From contig OW203991.1 in NCBI GenBank assembly GCA_934047225.1, forward strand, positions 4,216,001-4,280,000: a stretch of DNA of 64,000 nucleotides. The letters run 5' to 3'. Below the pieces are notes generated by a model, which was not told the origin of the DNA, did not search any database, and was given only the letters and a program-made list of their open reading frames with translations. The position numbers and the translations under genes were made by a program. Within the stretch, counting starts at the first letter, position 1. Each line of letters begins with the position of its first letter. The stretch is from Ypsolopha sequella. Lineage: Eukaryota; Arthropoda; Insecta; Lepidoptera; Ypsolophidae. Shown piece after piece: positions 48,501 through 60,500 of this stretch.

Positions 48501-51500
48501 TGAGTGTTACTTTCCAGTGATAAAGTCTGTTCTAGTCACAAATCTAACAACAGGAAATTCTCGTTAACGTTTTCTAGTTAATGATTAAAGCCATAAAATT
48601 TCCAAATACATCGATATCATTGAATAGGAACGGAAGTACTAACTTACGGGCATTTATGGCAAAAACTACAATTTCTCTTTCGCACTAAGGCAGGGTAGGG
48701 TGTGTTGATCTGAGCGAGACAACTAATTGCCACGCCTCTTCCAGCGCGGAGTTCATCCGTCGATGCGTGGGACCCTTAAGTTTCATTTAATTTTACAATG
48801 GAGAAATGTTGACAGCGACTCCCGATGTTGGTGATTCACAATCTTGGAGCTCGGCCACATCACCACGGTTTTTCTTATCTGTTACATTTTCTGTGTTTTT
48901 ATGTTTTGTTCACGGTCTTTCTTATCTGTTACTCTATGTTTTAAATATTATTAGAGTGCATTACAAACTAGAAAAGACCAATCAGAAAAAAACCCAAAGA
49001 CAAGAAAATGAAAAAAAAATCTCCAGGCCAGGATTCGAACCTGCGACTTCTTGTTATCAAGACAAGCGCGCTACCAATTGCGCCACCGAGTCTTTGGTCT
49101 TTTGCGATGGATTTCGCAAAAATAAACATAATCTTTGTTAATGAGAACTGTGAATTTCTTAACCGTCTGAAGCGACAATATTGTAGCGACAACAGCGCCG
49201 TCTGTTTAAGAACAAGGCGTGAAATCACATAACGCCCTCGTGAGCGTTCTATATGTGCAGTACAAGCTAGTATATCAGGCAGATGCAAAAATAACAGTGG
49301 ACAAGTATGATGGAAAAATTCACCGGTCTGGGTAGGAACCTCGGTGGCGCAATTGGTAGCGCGCTTGTATTGATAACAAGAGGTCGCAGGCTCGAATCCT
49401 GGCCCGGGGAATTTTTTCATATTCTTGTCTTTGTGTTTGTTTCTGATTGGTCTTTTTTAGTTTGTAATGCACTCTAATAATATTAAGAGCAAATATTCAT
49501 AGCAATGGATTTCGTAAAAATAATCATAAAATCTATGTTTTATTCATGGTCCTGTGTTTCAGAGAACAAATCCCGCACCCAATGGGACAACATCCAGTCC
49601 ATGCAGGAGTCGAAGGTGGCCCTCAAGTGCTTGTTCGAGCTCCTGATTGACGCTAAGCGAGAACTCAACAACCAAAGTGACAAAGTTTACAAGGTAAATA
49701 CATTCAATACATTCATATTGATCGAACATTTTAAAATTTAATATTCAACTCTTTCTTGATCGGTTCAATTGAGGGCTTTTAGCCCAAGATTATTAGCTCT
49801 AAATTCGCCCAAGATTGGAAATGCGTCATAACCAGCTGAAATTTGGTACATATATTCATAACTATTCAATGGCCAATTCGTCTTATTTTTCATTACCTTC
49901 AATGCTTTGATGTTTTGGAACACAGGCTACTATTATTTCGGTTTTTGTAAATCTCTTCCAACAAAATGTTCGCACACTTGACAACTACTTTTTTGTTTCA
50001 CTACCCTCACTTACCTTAACTAATTTGAATGTACATTTTACCTACAACTGTTCACCTTTTATTTATAACTTTTCTGTTTATATATAATTTTATGAGTTTT
50101 ATTGCATCAATGCGTTTGCTACCGCAAGTCACACACACTGGCTGTAACAGAATACCAGCGTTGTGTCGGGGTGTGCATAAATATAGTTTTCAATGCAAGT
50201 GCTCGTAAAGGCCCACTTCTTGTGCAGCAAAACTGAACAGAAAGTCGATTATTTTGCCCTAGGGCTTTATTATTATTATTTTTTAAATTTATATACGAGA
50301 AGTTGGCCAACCTGCAACCTTTCCTGTGTACCATAAAGGTTATACTTTTTTTCCACTGTTTAACGGCTCTAGATACAGTACTTTTGAGCCAATCATAATT
50401 TAAAGTTCACAGGATTATATTGTCCCTACGAGGGCGACATGGTCACGTAGTGTACCAAGTCCTAAAATAAAGATTAAAAAAATATATATTATATTTGTTT
50501 TATTTCCTCCCACTATGCATTGAAAAACGTAGTATGATACACGGGCGTAAGAGCAATAAATTACTCGGTTACGTTTAAAACACTCGCGTGTTTTAACTCG
50601 CCCTCGTAATTTATTCCTTTTCGCCCTTGTAGCATAAACTACTATTTTATAGATATGTATCATCTTGACAGAGCAACATGCTGAGTTGCAGCCCATTTGG
50701 TGGTGGTGAAGACACTAGATTAATTTATATTACCTTTTTTTTGTTTAATGTTTGTCCTAATGTATTTTAGTTAGTTGTATTAGCATTAGTTTATTTATGT
50801 GTGTTGCTATCTTGTGTTTTTCACTTTCCATCAAATAAATTTCTTTCTTTCTTTCTTTCTTAAGAGGCTATGCGAATTTTATTTTTGTCACTGTCACTCC
50901 AAGCGAAAAATCGCGCAGTGCGAGAGGGGCGGATTCAGGGAAAAAGGGAAAAAAGTTGGTTTTATATTTTTATTAAAAAAACTAAAATAGCTAGCAAAAT
51001 TTCAAATATCAAATCTCTAGATATTGTTGAAACACACCTAATAAAATATGTTTGAGTTCTGTATATGGTTCCTATTCGTCAAACGAGGAGAAAAAGTGTG
51101 TTTGAAGACCTCATTTCAACAATTATTTCTATCGAGGAAAATTTATCCAAACATGTTTTCCAATTTCAAAACCCTAGTCAAAATGCATATACCAGAAATT
51201 TATTCAATTTTTAATATTTTTCATGAAATACACAGAAAAGAAACACCCGTATTTTTTTCGCATATCGCGTTAAACAAATTACATGCTTAGCAAATAATAA
51301 CACCCGATATATCTTTATCATGTCCAGGCTCGGTATGAGGAGATCAAGGAAACCCATGACAGGCTGCTGGTCGAATTCGAGCATAGTAAAGCGGAGTTTG
51401 AGCAGCAACTAGCCACTATGAAGATGCAGAGCGAACAAAAGGTACACGAACTTATTGATATCGGCAGTGAGTGATTATATCGTTCAAAGAGAGAAAGGAA

Positions 51501-54500
51501 GAGAGAGCGAGTGCCATTGCGCAGTATCAGCCGATGCTACAAAATGCCGAAATTGTATCGGTGAAACAGGTTGGCACATAATAGTTAATTTCTACGTAAT
51601 CATTCAAGACATGATCTTGCTACGTTTCTTGCCCTTCTTCTTAGCAAGACTAATCGAATTGGCGGAGTTAGGCATATATTTATTATAATATGTATTGCAT
51701 ATATTTACAACATTATTTTCAATGCCAGTGCTCGTAAAGGCCCACTTTTTATGCATCATAACCGAACAGAAAGTCGATTATTTTGCCCCAAGGCTTTATT
51801 ATTATTGTTTTTTTAAATTTATTTACAATGGTTGGCTAACCTGCAGCCTTTCCTGTTAGCCATAAAATAAATAAATTTATTATTTCCCTGTGTATTTCCC
51901 CATATTATTATTTATGACATAAAACTATTACCTATATACATATATTATTTAATTACTTATCTTACATTAAAACCGACCTGTAATAAGTGTATGTACATTA
52001 CATAAATAAATATATTTCATTTCATTATATTTCTATGGTATAATTATGGAAATCTGAAGGATACACAGGGAACACAGTTATGTCCAGCAGTGGACGAACT
52101 AGGCTGAAGGATGAGGATGAGTATTCTTGTGGCCCCAGACTAAGCAAGCTTGACTCGTGGGTACCAACATGAGAGACTGTTGGTGAGTGGACTTTATACG
52201 ATGAATCCAAAGCCAGAGAATATAAAGTATTACCTAATAATATATAAAAATATAATATATTTGTGTGGGTGGACACCTATATATTATATATTATATAGGT
52301 GTACACCCACACAAATTAATTGAAACTTTACTCCCACATTTCTTATTTATGTAATCCTTACAGTCTCGTCCAATGCAATCGTGTGTGTGTAGCTGACCTC
52401 GTCCAGTAGCTGCTGGACGAGGAGCGCTTATGTCTGAAAGGGTTAATACGATTCTCGATTTCACGTGACCAGCAATTACCTTGGGTGCGGTCATCAGATC
52501 ACGATAAACTACTGTTTTCCCTTTATAAACACGCACGATTCGGTCATGACCCTCAACAAATTGACGTCAAAAATCGTGGGGTAAAATTGGCTGTCAAACA
52601 GCACGACGCGTGGGGCGGACCAAGGCGAATAGCCAGTCACCGGGGAGGTCGCTCCATAGATAAGGGTTGTGTAAACCGATGTATAATGGATCTCTTTTGT
52701 AGACTCTATGATATTTTAAAGTTGTCAATGTCATACTTGTGTACTTGGAATGCCTTGCGCATGGCGCTGCACACTAACAACCCCTGTACCCCGTGGGTGC
52801 GGTAGGCACGAAGTTGACAACCTATAACTTCAGGCCACTAAACCACCATAGTATGTACTATGGCGGTTGGTTTATTTGGTTTATTCTGCTTATTTACATA
52901 ACCGACTTACCCACGATAGCTGAGTGTGTTTATTTTGTTTAATTTGATGACTACACTACTTATCTGATCCACCTGAAACTACACATTAAGGGACCGTCCA
53001 TTAATCACGTGATGTTTTTTAGCAACTTGTTAACCCCCCCCCCCCCCCATGGTAATACGTGGTGAGGTTTTAGACTACCCCTCCCCCCCTACCCAAAATC
53101 ACGTGTATTTTTTTGGTACAAAGTATATTAAAAAATTCAGGCTATTATCCTTACATTCATTTATATCTATAAATATATCTTTAATTGCTTAGCAACGGCG
53201 AGTCAAGGTCACGCACCGTTTTAAGGTTTAAAAATTGCGCGTTCAAAGGAAAAATAAATACACGTGATATCTCACTACACCCCCCCTCCGCCCTAGTGAT
53301 ATTTGGCGATTTTTTCCGAGCCCCTTCCCCTCCTTTCGAGCCTCACGTGGTAAATAGACGACCCCTTAGTCTCTATCACCTACTAGACCTCCCATAGAAA
53401 TTCGAGCGGCTGTATAAAATTCGAGCGGCTGTATAAAATTCGAGCGGCTGTATAAAATTAACTTCATAATAATGGTAGATGCTAGTGATTGTTGGCACTT
53501 GGTGGAGTTTATAAAACATTGTTTTAAAAAACACTTGTACTTATCCACATATTACGTACAACTTTATTATGCCCGACCGGTTTCGCTGTAAAGCATTTTC
53601 TAGGGCTTTTTACACATCCTAACTAACAAATAAATCTTATAAACTACAATCATGTCTAAAATGACGTTCATAATAATGTTTTTGTCTTTTCAGCTCACAG
53701 CGTTCCTCGCTCTGCAGCGAGGCATGGTGGGCCGTGGAGACAAGAACGAGGCGTGCACGCATCTCCAAAACGTGATCCAAAACCAACAGTATCAGCTGGG
53801 GCAAATTGAGGAGGAAAATGTACGTACATAACTTTTACAGATATAATGTGCATAGAAATCTTCGGCGATTTTTTGGTAATGAACTATTAAAGTAGGTAGT
53901 TGACGGTGAATGTTGTTGCTTCTTGATGGAACGACATCTTGCAATATTAAATAAAACTTCTTGGTACTCGGTTCCACAAATATAATAATGTTTAATTACC
54001 TTTTAAGTTGCTACCGGTTTCGTCGTTTTAACGACATCATGAGGCACTGTATTTGAGGTGTTAATAATACATTTTTGAATACATTTTTTAAAAACCACGA
54101 ATTTTATGTGTTTACATAAACAGGATTTAGTTAGAAAATTAAAGAAAATTTAATTAAATTATTATTAAAGTAGGGCCACTGAGTGATGGCACTTATGACA
54201 GCTGCATTTAGTGATGAGGTACATTTCAAATTTCGGTTAAAAATAAAAATCAAGTGTGAGTTTACTCAATATTAGACACGTCATTCAACATTAAACATAA
54301 TGATACAAAAGGAAAATGTACCAAAACCAGTGGCGTAGCTATCGGAGGGCTATGCGGTGTAGTGCCCCGGGGCCCCCAAGAGATGTTTAAATATCTAAAT
54401 CGAAAAAAGTATTTTACTATCATTTATTTTCGTTTAGTTTAACTTCGTCATTGTTTTGTTTTTAATTAAATATTATTGCGTAAATTGGCGACCTCAAACA

Positions 54501-57500
54501 CGACCTATAAAAAATGAGAAACTTAAAAAAAAAAAAAACTTTGTTTCTATACGAATTCTATTGCACAATAAAGCAACATTCAAATCGAAAAATAATAACT
54601 GAAACAAGTAGTACATCACTATCAACAATGAAGTATTACATTTTTTAATTCACACTTGCTTATAAATAATTACAATACTTTGTAGGCATTTAAACGTCAT
54701 AGGCGCCATCACTCAGTGGCTCTACTGTAGCGTCAATTGCCACATACCAAAATTTTCTTCAATTTTTAACTTCTATAGAAGAAAAACAATGTCAAGTTAT
54801 GCACTTTGCGCTAAGTGAGTGACGTTTAACCTTAATATTGATTCTCTTCGATAGACACTTTATCAACGTCATGAGTCGAGGTCACCCTGCCGAGGGTCCT
54901 CAAATGAATATTAATTAAACTTTTACTGGAAGTGAACTTCGGCCATAAGGCCAACAACATAAGTCACATGAAAAACATCTTTCATACATGGTAAAGGATT
55001 AATTTTTTACAAATATATATATTCATACATATTATACTCACGCCTGTCTCCCAGAGGGGTAGGCAGAGACTGCATATTTGCATCTGCTACGATCCTGACA
55101 CACTCTTTCGCCTCTTCCACATCCATCAATCTAGTCATACAAGCTCTTCTATTCCTGGTACTTTTGACACTGCCCTTCTTACAAATATGCATATGAAAAT
55201 GCGCATACACAGCCAAATTCAAACTGCAGATGGTGCCGTATTTTTTGTACGCCCATACTAATGCCAGTCAATATATACAGGGAGCTGAATAATTATTTTG
55301 CGAATTCCGTAAAAATGGACCCACGTTTCTGATCTCACCGAATCTCCAGTATGAATATAGCTGTTCACATCAAATTTTGACTTTGGCATGAGATTATAAT
55401 AAGGCTGCATTTTGAATATCATGGCAGTGTGTTTAATAAGTCGATGATGTACTTCGGCAAAGTAACGCCTGTTTCGATCAATCAGAGTGAATCTATCATT
55501 TTCAGAGAAAGTTAACCGAGGAGCTGAAACAGATCCGCGAAGAGGCCAACGCAAAGAAAGCCAAGAAGCGTCCGAAGAAGGAAAGCCCAGTTGAAGCTGT
55601 GAAGAAGACGCAGTACATAGAACCGACGGATGAAGAAGAAGATGACTTTGAATATGATAATGATAAGGATCCTGATTGGAGAGCCACACCGCTCTTCAAA
55701 CGGATACAGGTAAAAAAAACATGGAGAATTTCAGACATGCCAAGAAAAGTCTAATGAAAGAAATCACTCTTGGAATCTCATAAAAACATAAAACATAAAA
55801 TATCTTTATTGACCATAAAACATCATAAAATACAATGAGTATCTGACTCCTAAAAAAAGTGTTAACTGTAAGCTAGGAGTCAGCACATTCCCATTATTTC
55901 AGTTTGTTATAATCAATAGCCAAAAACGTACATACAAAATTATGAAACAATTTTTAATTATGTGTAAACACAGATCTGTGACTCCCTCGAATATGTTTAA
56001 ACACAGATCTGAGACTCATGCGAGTATGTGTAAACACAGATCTGTGCAAAAAATATATGGCTCATAAAAATGCGATTTTAGGTTCTAATCCCATGAAAAT
56101 ATAGTTTAAAATGGTTTTTAGAGTAAAGAACGATATACAAAGAGACTGAACCAACCATAAACATTCGATCAATCGACCGTTATTCGCGTCATATTCTAGT
56201 TTGAAATTCATTCATCAGCTTTGTGAGTGATCATGCAATATTGAAAGTGTATTTATTCAATGTTTTTCTTTCTGTATGTATACTTTTTTGATAAAAACAG
56301 TTAGTTTATATGCTAATTCACATGGGATTATAATCAAACTCAAATAAAATAGCCAAATTATGATCAAAATATCATTTCCTACACTAGGTACAAATTCAGT
56401 GAAGTGGTTTATTCAACCGTCTGTACAATATACCTGCGGTACTAAAGTATGCTCTAGTCTGATCTACTTAATTCATTAGTTATCTGGCAAACAAAAACAA
56501 TAGCTAGTACATAGTCTCCTATACAAATGTATTGTTATTTTCAACAATTAGTCTAAACTTTCGCGCGCGCTCTAACCGCGCCGCACCTGTACACAGATAC
56601 GGTGCGGCGAAAGCATACCTTCCCACACGGAGCGGGCGCCTTTGCGATCCCTTGTCTACATACCAAAGGTTAATGTTAGTATTTTAACAAAGAATGAACA
56701 AATTAATAACTGTAAATTTTTTTAATAAAATTATCGACTGCTCTTTCTATAACTATCACAAAATATTAAAAGTGCAATTAATAATTAAAGAGGCATTACG
56801 GTTAACAATTAGATTAGAAAATGAAGGTTACCGATTTTACGCTCCTACTCTAAGATTTACGCTTAGTATTTTATGATATAGGTGATAGAGCTGATGCCGG
56901 GCTCGACTGTGGAGGTACCACCATCTTACTTGGAGACCCCCTCGAAGTAATTCGGGGGAGAGAAAGAGGACAGCTGTTCACAGGCAAAAACCAGGAGGCC
57001 CACGATGCCTGGGACCGATGGATGGCGGTATATCCATCCCTAATAGCCGGGCTTTATATGGAACAGACCGGTGACGGGCAGCGGCGTCACTGGTGCGAGG
57101 GTTACAGCACTGCGCTCACCAACCCGCCTGCCCAGCGTGTGTGAGTATGGGCAATTCTTCCAGGATGACCGCTGGGAGTGGCAAAGCCCTGGAAAGGCTT
57201 ATGTCCAGCAGTGGACGAACTAGGCTGATGGATGGATATAGCAATCAGAAAACCTCGAAATAAATGGTTCCGTTGCTTCACAATTCCCCATCAATAGTCT
57301 CTTATAATTTTCTCCTCAGGCCCGACGTGTCTCTCGCCTCACGAATAACTTCCTTGAACCGAGAGACTCCACGTCGTCATCCGAAACGAGCGTGCGCGGG
57401 GGCATCAAGCGCAGCTCCGACGGGCTCACTCACTGCACGTGCAAGGGTAGTTGCGGTACCAAGATGTGCGGCTGTGTGAAGGGGGAGCACGGCTGCAGCA

Positions 57501-60500
57501 CCGCATGCAGGTACTTTCATACAAATATTACATTAAAATAAAAAAAATATTTCATTTTAGTTTATTTTATTTTCCAAGAAACAAACAGTCTTATATATTT
57601 ATACGTAACACAAAATATTCTTATAATGTAGACCTACAGTTTCCTTACTTGTTATAAAACATTCTAAGTATATTAAATAAAACTGTTTTGTCCATGTAAT
57701 GGACTTTAGATTTACAAAAAAGCTTTTTAACGTAAGCTATACATGCTCAGAGATACACTGCAATAATAATCTTTTAAAACTAATTAAATAATCACTAAAT
57801 ATATCCACGTTAACAAACTTATCGTTATACAACCTGCAAGCCCGTCTTATGAAACTATTATTTGCATAACATGTGCGACTACGCGAAATATTAAAAAGTG
57901 GTTTATTTCGGCAACTTCGTTCCCGACGTCGAGGTACTCTCAAAGCTAACGAGTGCAACAATGTGGGAGCATCAATATAATTGTTAATAATTTTATAAAT
58001 AATTGAAACATCAATACAATCACGACGACAACTTAGAGAAACAATCTTTTGTCTTTTCATAGAACTGACATAATCTACATATGTGTGACCAGTACGGTAC
58101 TCAATAGCTTTTACAATTTTTTTCTGTACTTTTTCTATCCTTTCAATATGGATTTTATAAAATGGATTCCAAACAGAACTAGCAAATTCTAAGCGACTGC
58201 GAACATAACTGTTATAAAGTATCTTGAATATAAGTAATATGAAGCCTAATTGTTTGAAAGCTTTATTTCATATGTTAATATATTGTATAATAAAATCCGA
58301 AATAAAACGGATTTATAAAAGTCCCAAGTCGTTAAATAGGACAATATTCAACCGTGAGCAAGCCCGCGGACTGTGGAGTGATTGGATATTTTCTGATTTC
58401 GGCTTAGTCTGGGCTTAGCCTGGGACCGATGGATGGCGGTATATCCATCCCTAATAGCCGGGCCTTATATGGAACAGACTGGTGATGGGCAGCGGCGTCA
58501 CTAGTGCGAGGGTTCCGGCAAACCAACCCGTCTGCCCAGCGTGTGTGAGTATGGGCAATTTTCCAGGATGACCGCCGGCAGTGGCAAAGTCTTGGAAAGG
58601 CTTATGTCCAGCAGTGGACGAACTAGGCTGATGGATGGATGGATGGCTTAGTCTTTATCTTGAAAATACTAATATTGGGACATTGCTGGTTACATGAATA
58701 GTTTATTTTACAGGTGTCAAGCTGAACTGTGTAAGAACCGGCGCAGGAGTTTGTCTGACAGCGAAGATAAAGAGAATGATGTAAGTTTGTATACTGTCTT
58801 TATTAGGAAAGCGGTGGAAGCTTAGTGGTAGAACGCTGGCCTCTCAATCTTGAGATCCAGGTTCGATTCCCGGTCGGACATGCACTAATGATTTTTTCGG
58901 AATCTATGTGCATAGTATTTGTTATTACTTACCACTTGCTGAACGGTGAAGAAAAAACTACGTAAGGAAACCTGCATGCCTAAAAGCGTGTGTTACCACT
59001 CATCACGTTGTGACGTAATAATCGTCGCTGAAACGCGGGTGTAACGATTGTGGACTGTGACTTCCAATTCACAGTTCACACTCGAAACACTTTTGACACT
59101 CCTTCGGGAATTGGGCATATCATATTTCTGTTAAGAGCCGTTTAGTAGGCGGATTGTGAAAAACCCACCTTTTTCTAATTAATCGAAACAAAATACTTAA
59201 GGGGGAACGAGTCGTATCCTCTACGAAACACACAACTTAAGACTTCTTATTTTTGAATAACAGATATTAAATAAATGTGATTTATGGCATTTCGCGAACA
59301 TAGTTTAGTGTCAGTTAGGCATTTCCGGCAAAATTTTGTTATTTGATGCATTACGTTGTAAATGTATGGGCGCACATGCTTTAAAGCGTGTTTTAAGTTT
59401 GTGTGCCCATACAATTTAAACCACATGCATAAAACAACAAAATTTTGCCGGAAAAGTCCAACTGACACTAAACTATGTTCGCAAAATGCCATAAATCACA
59501 TTTATTTAATATCTGTTATTCAAAAATAAGAAGAACCATCTTAAGTTGTGCGTTTCGTAGAGGACACGACTCGTTCCCCCTTAAATTCAAAATTTGCTCA
59601 ATAGTTATTCAACAAAACCTTATTTCCTATGTATTGTTTAAACTGTCATCGCAAAATTTCCATTGGTTTCTGTAAATTAGAATTAGAAACTTGCGATGGC
59701 AGCCTACACAATACATAGGTAATAAGGTTTTGTTGAATAACTATGGAGCAAAATTTGAATTTACGTGTTCTGTTTCGATTGATTAGAAAAAGGCGGGTTT
59801 TTCATAATCCGGTTGCTAAACAGCTCTTAAAACTAATGGGGTCGCTTAGCTCCGCTCCGCTTCGCTCGGTTCCCCAAATTTATTTACATGTAAACCGCTG
59901 CTCATCGCTCCGTTAGTCGTCGCACCAATTTTTGACTTATAGTAAAAGATTTTCGATTTCATACTTAACGATCTGCCCAATTCTACGACTTTCCCGCGGC
60001 ATATATATCTAATTGCATAATATCTTAACAAAGTTGTCATCATGGTATTAAATTTGTTTACTTTTTGCAGCCGGAACGAGTTTTGGACGAATTGAAGACG
60101 CCATCGTATTTTGACAAAAGGTGAGCTTTATGATATCTCCATAATTCAAAATCTGTATGATTTTTTCTATCGAGCGCTAAACATGTTCATGGAATTTAAT
60201 ATACAGATCGGAATCCCCTTCAACGAGTGGTTATACACTACGAAGTTTAACCGAGCAAGTAAAACACCCATCTAATGAAAGGAATCTGCGCTCGCTTAGC
60301 GAGAGATTGGTTCCACAATGCGAACGTACAACGCGGCGTTTGAGGGACCGTGTCGTGACAGCGGACAAAAGCACCCAGCGATGGATGTTTGCGCTGTTGG
60401 TTTATAACGCTTGCGTGGCTCCCATGTCGGGTTATTGTGCGAATAACATCATACAGTACGGCATAGACGTTGCACAATACAACGTTGTTGCGAACGTTTT

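Larger units (their letters stand above)
48945..49484. mobile_element. Foldback with a tRNA-like sequence in each arm (intron 12)
   Basis: Arms 48,945-49,090 and 49,340-49,484 pair throughout (ends aatattattagagtgcatta / complement). Each arm contains a tRNA-like stretch, so the two tRNA-like units face each other. Core 49,108-49,335 is unpaired. A segment just after the left arm (gatggatttcgcaaaaataa) resembles sequence just right of the element (49,505-49,540). Confidence 0.82.

Noticed and set aside
49340..49408. Functional tRNA gene
   Set aside because: Cloverleaf can be drawn, but TGA at the anticodon with a short variable loop fits no serine tRNA, the T-stem has a mismatch, and it is part of a foldback with an inverted twin.
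52485..52805. 106-aa open frame in KIF4 intron 14
   Set aside because: No recognisable domain, no splice support, lies in repeat-rich intron sequence.
53402..53459. Regulatory repeat (19 bp x 3)
   Set aside because: Too few copies and inside an intron next to a MITE; treated as a minisatellite.
55258..55689. 143-aa minus-strand open frame
   Set aside because: Lies antisense over KIF4 exon 16 and its intron; the Ser-rich stretch is the complement of the exon's Glu/Lys codons.
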